Assembly: GCF_902364355.1 (NCBI RefSeq)
Contig: NZ_CABJDK010000010.1
Coordinates: 1 to 64,000 of the forward strand
DNA length: 64,000 bases
Reading direction: 5' to 3'
From: Collinsella aerofaciens
Lineage (GTDB): Bacteria > Actinomycetota > Coriobacteriia > Coriobacteriales > Coriobacteriaceae
In this document: in pieces, positions 50,601-58,500 of the stretch
How the letters are laid out: every line of letters starts with the position of its first letter
Position numbering within the stretch: position 1 is the stretch's first letter
Program-made: the position numbers and the translations under genes
The notes under the pieces: model-generated
What the model was told of the DNA's origin: nothing
Seen by the model: the letters and a program-made list of their open reading frames with translations, nothing else
Database searches by the model: none

Positions 50601-50957
50601 GACGGTAATCTGGAAGGACGGCACCTCGGCGTAGTCGTAAGTTACGCCCTCGCCACCGGTGCGACCCTGCGGTGCGCCCAAGCGGACCTCGGGCTGGCCC
50701 TCGATATTGCAGATAAAGCTGTACCAGATAAGACAGGACTCGGTACACTCAAGCTCTACGGTATAAATGCCGTCGCCCTCGTGCGTCATGGGATACCGAG
50801 ACTCACCGATCTCATCGACCCAGGTGCGCAGCGTAAGCGTTGCCTGGTTGGGGTCGGCATCCTCCAGAATCACGGAGAGCGAAAGGGTAGTTCCAGTGGT
50901 CACAGCGCCAAACGGAGTGCGAAACTGCGGAAGACGGCTGTTGTGTATCAATCTCAT
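47661..50957 (-). CDS. GH13 alpha-glucan hydrolase fused to GH77 4-alpha-glucanotransferase
   Basis: About 1098 residues. Residues ~10-120 form a CBM34-like beta domain. Residues ~125-640 are a neopullulanase/cyclomaltodextrinase-like GH13 barrel with DGVFNHTG, nucleophile Asp in GWRLDVADE (~351), acid/base Glu in LLGEVWED (~380) and LLSSHDRPR (~455). Residues ~650-1098 are a MalQ-type GH77 domain with VRLDHFLGFHSYF, FIAEDLGYLTP and STHDTSTLAGW. One half would cut alpha-1,4/1,6 bonds; the other would transfer maltosyl units. Start 50957 gives the conserved N-terminus; a longer start at 51053 lacks support, and a -10 box lies between them. It heads the alpha-glucan cluster. Confidence 0.9.
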   Translation of the reverse strand: MRLIHNSRLPQFRTPFGAVTTGTTLSLSVILEDADPNQATLTLRTWVDEIGESRYPMTHEGDGIYTVELECTESCLIWYSFICNIEGQPEVRLGAPQGRTGGEGVTYDYAEVPSFQITVYKHREVRPEWYERGMVYQIFPDRYARDENWRERTLAEVEKPRNGIQRRMIEDWNESPVYERAEDGSIKTWDFYGGSLKGIQNDLPRIAELGFTAIYLNPIFEAASNHRYDTADYTKIDPILGTEQDFTELCEAAEKLGISIILDGVFNHTGDDSIYFNRYGNYPGVGAWQSEDSPWRDAFTFHEDGTYDCWWGVGNMPAINENSELVREKLLGKDGVIRKWLRAGAHGWRLDVADELSDDFLADIKTAVLEEKPDALLLGEVWEDASNKISYGHLRRYLQGSELDSAMDYPFRDMVIGFLMGYKNAYQAAEDIETLRENYPREALSCALNLLSSHDRPRIISVLGGGPDESQLPECERSKWRLDENAMGLAKSRFWLATLMQMTFPGVPSIYYGDEYGLEGLTDPGNRRTLPTKDQLHDFDTLAIVKNASAVRRALPFMIDGEIKAFALNDEVLAYNRTGKDGESATVIINRSLRNSHCVTIPALGECASDVISGRECEIHNGTVTLDLYPLGSSIIYHHAEQRLQEPLDHGAGVVCHITSVPTDDGKPGTIGAPTRRFIDHLAAMGMRYWQVLPVNPTDFFRSPYAGPSAFAGNIDLLPESHEELAADFATWKTRGGEDADPLYTAFKHRNADWLEKYCVYMAVKKYFEGESRHDWPADVARYNEHLIDDKRFHDEAELQAYMQYRFDLAWCELMNYAHKKGIEVIGDIPMYVSDDSADAWSEPENFWLSDTGKAIEISGAPPDNFAPEGQVWGNPTFRWDHMKQNGYGWWMDRLRRAFSLYDRVRLDHFLGFHSYFSIPAGKACADGRWLAGPGKDLFQTAYDELGPLNFIAEDLGYLTPGVRAMASTCGFPGMDVLEFSDYDVRCGVHPTPGKILYTSTHDTSTLAGWCTRSFAGGDVPSGVEVASKLMNDALASDAPLVMMPLQDVLGLGDDARMNVPGVATGNWTWQADEADIAAAENKTAQLLRNNNRFWGEA

Positions 50958-51017
50958 AATACGGTCCAGTTCAATAGAATCACGGCCTGCGGGCCATGGC
51001 TTTACGCACAAGTTGTA

Positions 51018-51047
51018 AGTATATCTGTTGTACACAGGCTGTATAAA
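51018..51047 (-). promoter_or_regulatory. Possible promoter of the GH13-GH77 gene
   Basis: On the minus strand, TTTATA, 18 bases, TATACT. The -10 is good, the -35 only fair. It supports a start at 50957 rather than 51053. Confidence 0.4.
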
Positions 51048-51104
51048 CAACATCCGTTTACCATCGGCGAACGGTTGTCCTAGAAAATCGTTTTACCACT
51101 ACCT

Positions 51105-51137
51105 ACAGAGAAGGGGCACCCAGTTGGAGCGCCCCTT
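51105..51137 (-). terminator. Terminator-like hairpin after glgA
   Basis: The arms AAGGGGC and GCCCCTT are followed on the minus strand by CTCTGT. The U-run is weak. Confidence 0.5.
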
Positions 51138-51173
51138 GCTTAGGGTTTGATGAGGTTTTGAATCGTCTGCGTA

Positions 51174-53504
51174 CTAGCGGCGCTTGCGGGTGGCCGTTGC
51201 CTTGCGGACGGAGGTCTTCTTGGTCGGAGCCTTTTCCTCGGTCGCGGCGGCGGGGGAGACCGGGGCCTTCTTGGCGGGCTCGGGCTTGGCCTTTACCTCG
51301 GCCTTGGGCTCCTCTTTGACGGCAGCGGACTTGGCCTCGGATGCCTTCGGTATCGGCTTGGCCTTTACTGCGGGCTTGGCCTCGACCTTAGCCTCCGCCT
51401 TGGGAGCAGCGGCCTTGGTTGTGGTCTTCTTGGCCGTCGTCGTAGTGCGCTTGCGCGTGGTGGCCTTGGCGGCCGGCTTGGCCTCGACGGTTGCCTCGGC
51501 CTTGGACTCGGCGGACGTCTCCTCGACTTTGGCAGCCGACTTTGCGGCAGCCTTCGTGGTCGTCGATTTCGTAGCCGTGGTCTTCTTGGCTGCCGTTGCC
51601 TTCTTGGCGGTCGTGGTCTTGGACGCGGTCGTCTTCTTGGCAGTGGTCTTGGCCGGAGCCTCGACGGCGACCTCGGCCTTTACCTTGGGAGCAGCCTCGG
51701 CTTCTGCGGCCTTCTTGGCAGCGGCGGTCGTGCGCTTGCGCGTGGTCGTTGCCTTGGCAGCAGTCGTCTTTGCTGCGGCGGCCTTGGTGGCAGCGGCCTT
51801 TGTCGTCGTAGCCTTCTTGGCGGTCGTCTTGCGGGTTGTGGTCTTCTTGGCGGCAGGCTTCGCGGCAGGCTTGACCTCTGCCTTTGCCGCAGGAGCAGTC
51901 TCAGCATTCACCTCAGGCTCGGCCTTTGCGGGCTCAGCCTCAACCGGCTTCTCCTCGGCCTTGGCTTTGGGCTCCGGCTCAGCGGCCACCGGCTCAGCAA
52001 CAGCCTCAGGCTCGTCGACAACAGACGCCGGCCTCTCAATCTCCGGATGCATAAAGAAGTACAGGTCCAGATACTTGTCGGCCGAGCGCGTCCAGCTAAA
52101 GTCCTGGCTCATGGCCTGCGTGACCAGCTGGTTCCAGGCGTCACGGTTATCCCAGAATAGACGCGCCGCGCGGAATACCGCATCGCCCATCTCGTCGCCG
52201 TTAAAGTTGCTAAACGAGAAGCCCGTGCCCTCGCCGGTAAACTCGTTGTACGGGATCACAGTGTCCTTCAGGCCACCGGTCTCGCGCACGATGGGCAGGG
52301 TGCCATAACGCATGGCGATGATCTGCGACAGGCCGCAGGGCTCAAACTTCGAAGGCATCAGGAACATGTCGGCGGCGGCATACATGCGCTGCGACAGCGC
52401 CGGGTCAAACTCGATGCGTGCGGCCATGGTGCCGGGGTACTTGTCCTGGAAGTAGCGCAGGCCGTCCTCGTAGTCGCGGTCGCCGGTGCCCAGCACCGCC
52501 ACCTGCACGCCGCCGGCCAGGATGCGGTCGAGCGCGTACATGACCAGGTCCATGCCCTTCTGGCGCGTCAGACGCGTGACCATGACCATAAGCGGGCGGT
52601 CGTCGCGAACCTCGAGCCCCAGCTCTTCCTGCAGCTTGGCCTTGCACACGGCCTTGCCGGAGCGATCCTCTACCGTGTAGTTGGCGGCAATGCGCTTGTC
52701 GGTCGCCGGGTCAAAGCCCGCGACGTCGATGCCATTCAAAATGCCCTGCAGCGCGTAGGAGCGCTCGCGTAGAACGCCGTCCAGGCCCTCGCCAAATTCG
52801 GGCGTCTGGATCTCGTTGGCATAGGTGGGGCTCACCGTGGTAATGGCGTCGGCATAGCGCAGCGCGCCCAACATGTAGTTGACGCTGCAGGCGTCGCAAC
52901 GCAGCTGCGAGGCGGCCGCGGGAATATGCGCCACACCCAGGATGTCCTCCATCACGGTGTCGCTAAACTGACCTTGGAACGCCACGTTGTGGATCGAGAA
53001 CACAGTCTTGACGCGGTCGTACAGCGGCAGGCCCTGGTAGAACTCGCGCAAAAACACGGGCGCCAGTGCCGTCTGCCAGTCGTTGCAGTGCAGGATGTCG
53101 CACTCAAAGCCCTCGGGCAGGTGCTGCAGGCTCTCGGTGATGGCCTTGGAGAAGAACGCAAAGCGCTCGCCGTCGTCAAAGAAGCCGTACGGATAGTCGC
53201 GCGCAAAGTAGCGCTCGTTGTCGATGAACATATAGGTGACGCCGTCGTGCTCGAGCTTCTCGAGCCCGCAGTACTCGTTGCGCCAGCCCAGACTCACGTA
53301 AAAATCGGAGAAGTGCTCCATCTGCGCCTTGTACTCGTCCTTGATGGTGGCGTACTTGGGTACCATCACGATAACTTCGGCGCCGGCGCGCACAAGCGCC
53401 GCGGGCAGCGAGCCTGCCACGTCGCCCAGGCCACCGGTCTTCACAAACGGTGCGCACTCGGCCGAGGCAAACACGATCTGCATCTTTTTGCTGGAATCAG
53501 CCAT
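51174..53504 (-). CDS. glgA: Glycogen synthase (ADP-glucose, GT5) with long histone-like C-terminal tail
   Basis: About 776 residues, against a usual ~480. Residues ~1-486 are a full GT5 glycogen synthase: KTGGLGDVAGSLP (ADP-glucose binding), HCNDWQTALAP, VTRLTRQKGMDL and SKFEPCGLSQ. Residues ~490-776 are a low-complexity tail: first Glu/Pro/Ala-rich (~60 residues), then Lys/Ala/Thr-rich with repeated AAKKTT- and TTRKRT-like units, ending RKATATRKRR. Base use and frame are continuous, so this is not a frameshift. Such tails resemble histone H1/HupB C-termini and could bind DNA, polyphosphate or other polyanions. ATG 53504 has GGGAG upstream; ATG 53516 overlaps it. Confidence 0.94.
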   Translation of the reverse strand: MADSSKKMQIVFASAECAPFVKTGGLGDVAGSLPAALVRAGAEVIVMVPKYATIKDEYKAQMEHFSDFYVSLGWRNEYCGLEKLEHDGVTYMFIDNERYFARDYPYGFFDDGERFAFFSKAITESLQHLPEGFECDILHCNDWQTALAPVFLREFYQGLPLYDRVKTVFSIHNVAFQGQFSDTVMEDILGVAHIPAAASQLRCDACSVNYMLGALRYADAITTVSPTYANEIQTPEFGEGLDGVLRERSYALQGILNGIDVAGFDPATDKRIAANYTVEDRSGKAVCKAKLQEELGLEVRDDRPLMVMVTRLTRQKGMDLVMYALDRILAGGVQVAVLGTGDRDYEDGLRYFQDKYPGTMAARIEFDPALSQRMYAAADMFLMPSKFEPCGLSQIIAMRYGTLPIVRETGGLKDTVIPYNEFTGEGTGFSFSNFNGDEMGDAVFRAARLFWDNRDAWNQLVTQAMSQDFSWTRSADKYLDLYFFMHPEIERPASVVDEPEAVAEPVAAEPEPKAKAEEKPVEAEPAKAEPEVNAETAPAAKAEVKPAAKPAAKKTTTRKTTAKKATTTKAAATKAAAAKTTAAKATTTRKRTTAAAKKAAEAEAAPKVKAEVAVEAPAKTTAKKTTASKTTTAKKATAAKKTTATKSTTTKAAAKSAAKVEETSAESKAEATVEAKPAAKATTRKRTTTTAKKTTTKAAAPKAEAKVEAKPAVKAKPIPKASEAKSAAVKEEPKAEVKAKPEPAKKAPVSPAAATEEKAPTKKTSVRKATATRKRR

Positions 53505-53528
53505 ATTGTCTCCCATGTTGCAATTCGA

Positions 53529-53562
53529 GAATAGCCGCCTGGCGCTAACCGGGCGGCTATTC
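53529..53562 (-). other. Intercistronic hairpin between glgD and glgA
   Basis: Perfect 11-bp arms GAATAGCCGCC and GGCGGCTATTC, no T-run. It probably affects mRNA stability or gives partial termination before glgA. Confidence 0.55.
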
Positions 53563-53594
53563 TACATGTTACGAGCGATGTTGCGGTGCCAACG

Positions 53595-54722
53595 TTAACG
53601 TACGATGGTGGTGTCGGAAGTTAACGGAGCCTTGCCCAGCACCAGGATGTTCTCGGGCGTGCCGCGAAGCTCGGTGTTGGTGGGAACCACGTTGTTCTTG
53701 TCCAGAATGGCGTTCTCAACACGGGCGCCGCTCTTGATGATGCAGCTCTGGTTGATGATCGAGTTGGTCACCGAGGCGCCCTCCTCGACCACGACGCCGC
53801 GCGACAGGATCGAGTTGCGCACGGTGCCCTTGATGATGCAGCCGGCCGAGATGATCGAGTTGCAGGCGTGGCTGCCGGTCGCATAGCGCGAAGGCGGCAC
53901 GTCGTGAGCCTTGGTCAGGATCGGGCGCTCGGGATCGAAGAGCTGGTCGGCGACGGTCTGGTCGAGCAGGTCCATGCTGCGGCGATACAGCGATTTCTCG
54001 CTAAACACGCCCACGACTTCGCCCTTGTACTCGTAGCTGCACACGTCGATGTTGCCAAAGTCGCCCTGGAGTGCCTCGAGCAGGTCCAGATAGTCGGCGG
54101 CCTGGTAGTGGTCGATAATCTCGAGCAGCGTCTCGCGGTTGACGATGCAGCAGTCCATGGAGGCGTTGTCGCCGTACACAACGCCGGCACTCACGCCCGT
54201 CAGGCGACCGTTCTCGTTAATCTCGAGCTTGGTCTCGTCATCGACGTTGCGCGTGGCCTTGCAGTACACCACGGTCATCTGGGCGCCGGAGTTCTCGTGC
54301 GCCTCGATGATGGTGTTGAGGTCCATGTTAAAGATGATGTTGGTGCCCATCATCACGACATAGGGCTTCTCCGAGCGCTGGAACAGCGTCTTGTTGGAGA
54401 TGATGTCGCGCAGCAGGAAGCGCATGCCGCCCTTGGTGGTGCCATACGCGTTGCCGGGCACCATGAACAGACCGCCCTTCTTGCGGTCCAGGCCCCAGTC
54501 CTTGCCCGAGCCCACGTGGTCGATCAGCGAACGGTAGTTACCCGGCATGACGACGCCGACGGTCTTAATGCCGGCATTCATCATGTTGGACAGCGGGAAG
54601 TCGATTAGGCGGTAGCGGCCCAAAAACGGAACGGACGCGATGGGACGGTCCTTGAGCAGCACGCTGCCGTAGGTCGAAGAGTAGTTAGCGGTGATGTAAC
54701 CGATGGCCTTGCGATTGATCAT
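53595..54722 (-). CDS. glgD: GlgD, regulatory-type subunit of ADP-glucose pyrophosphorylase
   Basis: A 375-residue nucleotidyltransferase homologue. It has the PFLGRYRLIDFPLSNMMNAGI core shared with GlgC and a C-terminal left-handed beta-helix (NSIISAGCIIKGTVRNSIL). The N-terminus lacks the pyrophosphate-binding GGxGxRL loop that GlgC has (here YITANYSSTYGSVL), which marks the GlgD type known from Firmicutes, where GlgC-GlgD complexes are more active than GlgC alone. ATG 54722 lies four bases beyond the glgC stop. Confidence 0.93.
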   Translation of the reverse strand: MINRKAIGYITANYSSTYGSVLLKDRPIASVPFLGRYRLIDFPLSNMMNAGIKTVGVVMPGNYRSLIDHVGSGKDWGLDRKKGGLFMVPGNAYGTTKGGMRFLLRDIISNKTLFQRSEKPYVVMMGTNIIFNMDLNTIIEAHENSGAQMTVVYCKATRNVDDETKLEINENGRLTGVSAGVVYGDNASMDCCIVNRETLLEIIDHYQAADYLDLLEALQGDFGNIDVCSYEYKGEVVGVFSEKSLYRRSMDLLDQTVADQLFDPERPILTKAHDVPPSRYATGSHACNSIISAGCIIKGTVRNSILSRGVVVEEGASVTNSIINQSCIIKSGARVENAILDKNNVVPTNTELRGTPENILVLGKAPLTSDTTIVR

Positions 54723-54726
54723 CGGA

Positions 54727-55875
54727 TCATTCCCCCTTCCCGATAACGACGTCATTTCCAACGACGGCCGTATCCTTGGTGGTATCGACAGAGCCGAGCT
54801 TCACGCCCTCTTCGACCGTGGAGTTCTCGCCCAAAATAGCGCGGCAGATGTGCGCGCCGCTCTTAACGTGCGCACCCGGCAGCAGCACGGAGTCCTCGAC
54901 CACGGCGCGCTCCTCGATGATGACATCGGTCGAAAGGATCGAGTGGCGAGCGGTGCCGTAGATCTTGCAGCCGTTGGAGACCAGGCAGTCGTCCAAGCGG
55001 CCGTCCGGGCCAATGTAGTGCGGCGGACGCGTGGTGATGTTGGACATGATGGGGAAGTTCTTGTCAAACAGATCAAACTCGGGGTTGTTGCCCAGCAGGT
55101 CCATCGAGGTCTCGTGGAAGCTGGCGATGGTGCCGACGTCCTTCCAAAAGCCGTGGAACTCGTAGCTGTACAGGCGCTTGTTCTCGCCGAGCAGCTTGGG
55201 GATGATGTCCTTGCCAAAGTCGTGGCTCGAGCGCTGGTCCAGAGCATCCTCCTCGAGCGCCTCGATCAGCACGTCGGCCGAGAAGATGTAGATGCCCATG
55301 GAAGCGAGGTTCGAATCGGGCTTCTCGGGCTTCTCGGTGAACTTGGTGATGCGGCCGTCCTCGGGGTCGGTGGTCAGGATGCCAAAGCGGCTGGCCTCCT
55401 CCCACGGCACGGGCATAACGCTCACCGTGAGGTCGGCGTTGTTCTCAATGTGCGTCTTGAGCATCTTGCGGTAGTCCATGCGATACAGGTGATCGCCCGA
55501 AAGAATCAGGACGTACTTGGGGTCGTTGGCCTTGATGTAGTCGAGGTTCTGCGTAATGGCGTCGGCCGTGCCCGCATACCAGGCGCCGCCGGTCTGCGTC
55601 TCGTACGGCGGCAGGATCGACACGCCGCCGTCGCGGCTGTCCAGATCCCACGCCTCGCCGGAACCCACGTAGGCATGCAGCAGGTAGGGGCGATACTGCG
55701 TCAGAACGCCCACCGTGTCGATGCCCGAGTTGGAGCAGTTGGAGAGCGAAAAGTCGATAATGCGGAACTTGCCACCAAAGCTAACCGCCGGTTTGGCGAT
55801 CTTTTGGGTGAGTGCCCCCAATCGGCTGCCCTGTCCTCCTGCGAGGAGCATCGCGATGCATTCTTTCTTACTCAT
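54727..55875 (-). CDS. glgC: Glucose-1-phosphate adenylyltransferase, catalytic subunit
   Basis: A 382-residue enzyme making ADP-glucose from ATP and glucose-1-phosphate, the committed step of glycogen synthesis. The catalytic loop [21 protein letters not shown] is intact, and [18 protein letters not shown] and a C-terminal beta-helix follow. It should pair with the adjoining GlgD. AAGGAGA precedes the ATG. Confidence 0.96.
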   Translation of the reverse strand: MSKKECIAMLLAGGQGSRLGALTQKIAKPAVSFGGKFRIIDFSLSNCSNSGIDTVGVLTQYRPYLLHAYVGSGEAWDLDSRDGGVSILPPYETQTGGAWYAGTADAITQNLDYIKANDPKYVLILSGDHLYRMDYRKMLKTHIENNADLTVSVMPVPWEEASRFGILTTDPEDGRITKFTEKPEKPDSNLASMGIYIFSADVLIEALEEDALDQRSSHDFGKDIIPKLLGENKRLYSYEFHGFWKDVGTIASFHETSMDLLGNNPEFDLFDKNFPIMSNITTRPPHYIGPDGRLDDCLVSNGCKIYGTARHSILSTDVIIEERAVVEDSVLLPGAHVKSGAHICRAILGENSTVEEGVKLGSVDTTKDTAVVGNDVVIGKGE

Positions 55876-55915
55876 CGATTTCTCCTTCTGTCATCGATGT
55901 TCCTAACCCATTGGC

Positions 55916-55946
55916 GACGGGCGCGGCGCACTGTCACGCCCGTCGA
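55916..55946 (-). other. Hairpin between glgP and glgC
   Basis: The 9-bp arms CGACGGGCG and CGCCCGTCG lie in the 104-base gap, with no T-run. Possible attenuator or processing site. Confidence 0.45.
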
Positions 55947-55979
55947 GTAATGCCGTGCGGCAAAGGGAGCTCGCGCGCT

Positions 55980-58406
55980 TTATGCGTGCCAGATCTCGTC
56001 GCGATACTCGCGAATGGTGCGGTCGGACGAGAACCAGCCACTCGAGGCGGTGTTGAGCAGGGCCTTGCGGTTCCAGGTCTCCTGGTCGCCGTAGCTGCCC
56101 GTGAGGTTCTCCCATGCATCAACGTAGCTGCGGAAGTCGGCCATGACCAGGTCGGGGTCGTTGTTGTTCATGAGCTCGTTGTAGATGCTCTCGAAGTTGC
56201 CCGAAAGACCCGCAAAGGTGTTGTCCTTGAGCTCGTCCATCACGCGGCCCAGACGCTCGCGGTCGCCGTTGAGGGTATCCCACGCAAAGTAGCTGTTGGA
56301 TGCCCAGAGCTGCTCGACCTCGGGAGCGGTCAGGCCAAAGATGGCCTCGTTCTCGCGGCCGGCCAGGTCGGCGATCTCGATGTTGGCGCCGTCGAGGGTG
56401 CCCAGCGTAATGGCGCCGTTCATCATGAGCTTCATGTTGGACGTGCCCGAGGCCTCCTTGCCGGCCGTGGAGATCTGCTCCGAGATCTCGGCGGCCGGGT
56501 AGATGAGCTGAGCGTTGCTCACACGGAAGTTGGGGATAAAGCAGACCTTCATGACCTCGTTGACGCGGGCATCGTTGTTGATGACGTCGGCCACGGAGTT
56601 AATGAGGCGGATGGTCTCCTTGGCAAAGGTGTAGCTCGAGGCAGCCTTGCCGCTAAAGATGAAGGTCGTCGGCGTCACGTGGAAGTTAGGATCGGCGATG
56701 CGACGGTTGTAGATGTCCATCACCTTCATGATGTTCATGAGCTGGCGCTTATAGGCGTGGAAGCGCTTTACCTGGACATCGAAGACGGTGTTGGGGTCGA
56801 TAACCAGACCGGTCTCAGCCTTGACGTAGGCGGCCAGACGCTCCTTGTTGGCGCGCTTGGAGGCACCCACGGCCTTCAGGAACTCGGTGTCGTCCTTAAA
56901 CTCCCTGAGTTTCTCAAGCTCAAAGGCGTCTTTGAGCCAGCCATCGCCAATGGCCTCGGTCACGAGCCTGGCGTAGGTGGGGTTGGCCTCGGCAAAGAAG
57001 CGACGGTGCGAGATGCCGTTGGTCTTGTTGTTGAACTTCTCGGGCGTCAGGGCATAGAAGTCCTTGAGCACGATGTTCTTGATGATGTCGGAATGGATCT
57101 TGGCCACGCCGTTGACGCTGTGGCTGCAGATCACAGACAGGTTGGCCATGCGAATCTCGCCGTCCCACAGGATGGCGGTCTGGCGCAGACGCTCCTGCCA
57201 GCCCTCCTGCGTGGTGTCGAAAGACTCGTGCCAACGACGGCTGATCTCGTCGATGATCTGGTACACGCGGGGGAGGAGCTTGGAGAACGTGCCGATGGGC
57301 CACTTCTCCAGGGCCTCGGGCAGGATGGTGTGGTTGGTGTAGCTCACGACCTGCGTCACGATGTTCCAGGCGTCATCCCACTCGAGCTTCTTCTCGTCGA
57401 TGAGGATACGCATGAGCTCGGGGCCGCACATGGCGGGGTGGGTATCGTTGGTGTGGATGGCTACAAACTGCGGCAGCAGCTCCCAGTTCGCGCCGTGCTC
57501 CTTCTCAAAGGTGTCGAGCAGGCTGTAGATACCGGCCGAAACAAACAGGTACTCCTGCTTCAGGCGCAGCAGACGGCCGTGCTCGCCGGCGTCGTTGGGG
57601 TAGAGGATGGCGCTGATGGCCTCGGCCTCAGCGCGCTCGGCATCGGCCTGGGCATAGTCGCCGCGGTTGAAGGCCTCCAGATCAAAGTGCTCCTCGACCG
57701 GCTCGGCGGCCCAGACGCGCAGTTTATTGACGGTCTCGCCGGCATAGCCCACGACGGGGATGTCATAAGGGACGGCCAGGATGTCCTGCGTGTCTACCGT
57801 GCGGTAGAACGTGCGGCCGTTCTCCTCAAAGCCCTCGACGCGGCCGCCAAACTTAATGGTCACGGCCTTGTCCTGACGACGGACTTCCCAAGGATAGCCG
57901 TGGGTGAGCCACTCGTCGGTGGCCTCGACCTGGCTGCCGTTGACGATCTCCTGCTTAAACAGGCCGTAGCGGTAGCGCATGCCGTTGCCGTAGCCGGCAA
58001 TGCCCTCGGCTGCCATGGAATCCAAGAAGCACGCGGCCAGACGACCCAGGCCACCGTTGCCCAGGGCCGGATCGGGCTCCTGGTTCTCGATGACGGACAG
58101 GTCAAAGCCCATGTCGTCGAGCGCCTCGGCGACCATGTCGCGCACGCCAAAGTTGAGCAGGTAGTTGTCGAGCAGTCGGCCGATCAAAAACTCGATCGAG
58201 AAGTAGTACACGCGCTTCTTGCCCTCGGCGGCGACGCGGGCGTCACTCTTGGTGGCAACGGTGCGGGCCTTCTCGGCCACGAGCTTGGCCAGGGCGTTAA
58301 AGCGGTCGAGGTCGCTGGCGGCCTCGACGCTCTTGCCGCTGATGCTCATGACGGCATCGCGATAGAGCTCGGTAAACTCCTGCTTGTTGTCGAAGATCTT
58401 ATTCAT
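55980..58406 (-). CDS. glgP: Glycogen/maltodextrin phosphorylase
   Basis: An 808-residue GT35 phosphorylase releasing glucose-1-phosphate from alpha-1,4-glucans. The PLP lysine lies in EASGTSNMKLMMNGA. NGGLGRLAACFLDSMA, YGMRYRYG-like GNGMRYRYGLF, HTNDTHPAM and KRFHAYKRQLMN are typical. The length is that of the short bacterial type without an N-terminal regulatory extension. AAAGGAAC precedes the ATG. Its position among synthesis genes implies that storage and mobilisation are co-located. Confidence 0.96.
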   Translation of the reverse strand: MNKIFDNKQEFTELYRDAVMSISGKSVEAASDLDRFNALAKLVAEKARTVATKSDARVAAEGKKRVYYFSIEFLIGRLLDNYLLNFGVRDMVAEALDDMGFDLSVIENQEPDPALGNGGLGRLAACFLDSMAAEGIAGYGNGMRYRYGLFKQEIVNGSQVEATDEWLTHGYPWEVRRQDKAVTIKFGGRVEGFEENGRTFYRTVDTQDILAVPYDIPVVGYAGETVNKLRVWAAEPVEEHFDLEAFNRGDYAQADAERAEAEAISAILYPNDAGEHGRLLRLKQEYLFVSAGIYSLLDTFEKEHGANWELLPQFVAIHTNDTHPAMCGPELMRILIDEKKLEWDDAWNIVTQVVSYTNHTILPEALEKWPIGTFSKLLPRVYQIIDEISRRWHESFDTTQEGWQERLRQTAILWDGEIRMANLSVICSHSVNGVAKIHSDIIKNIVLKDFYALTPEKFNNKTNGISHRRFFAEANPTYARLVTEAIGDGWLKDAFELEKLREFKDDTEFLKAVGASKRANKERLAAYVKAETGLVIDPNTVFDVQVKRFHAYKRQLMNIMKVMDIYNRRIADPNFHVTPTTFIFSGKAASSYTFAKETIRLINSVADVINNDARVNEVMKVCFIPNFRVSNAQLIYPAAEISEQISTAGKEASGTSNMKLMMNGAITLGTLDGANIEIADLAGRENEAIFGLTAPEVEQLWASNSYFAWDTLNGDRERLGRVMDELKDNTFAGLSGNFESIYNELMNNNDPDLVMADFRSYVDAWENLTGSYGDQETWNRKALLNTASSGWFSSDRTIREYRDEIWHA

Positions 58407-58480
58407 ACGTTCCTTTCCCCCGGGGATGTTTCTCCCGGAACGGTTATGACTTGTATCCTACGCCTCGTCGGGGCGGGTAA

Positions 58481-58492
58481 TTACAGCTGTAA
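58481..58492. promoter_or_regulatory. Perfect 12-bp palindrome upstream of glgP
   Basis: TTACAGCTGTAA lies between the glgB stop and the glgP start. It is a candidate operator, but a single short site is weak evidence. Confidence 0.3.
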
Positions 58493-58500
58493 CGGTTTTG

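Noticed and set aside
51177-52046. Lys/Ala-rich end of glgA considered as a frameshift artefact
   Set aside because: The frame is continuous from the catalytic domain, and codons for Lys, Ala and Thr keep the normal third-position bias, so it is a true coding tail.
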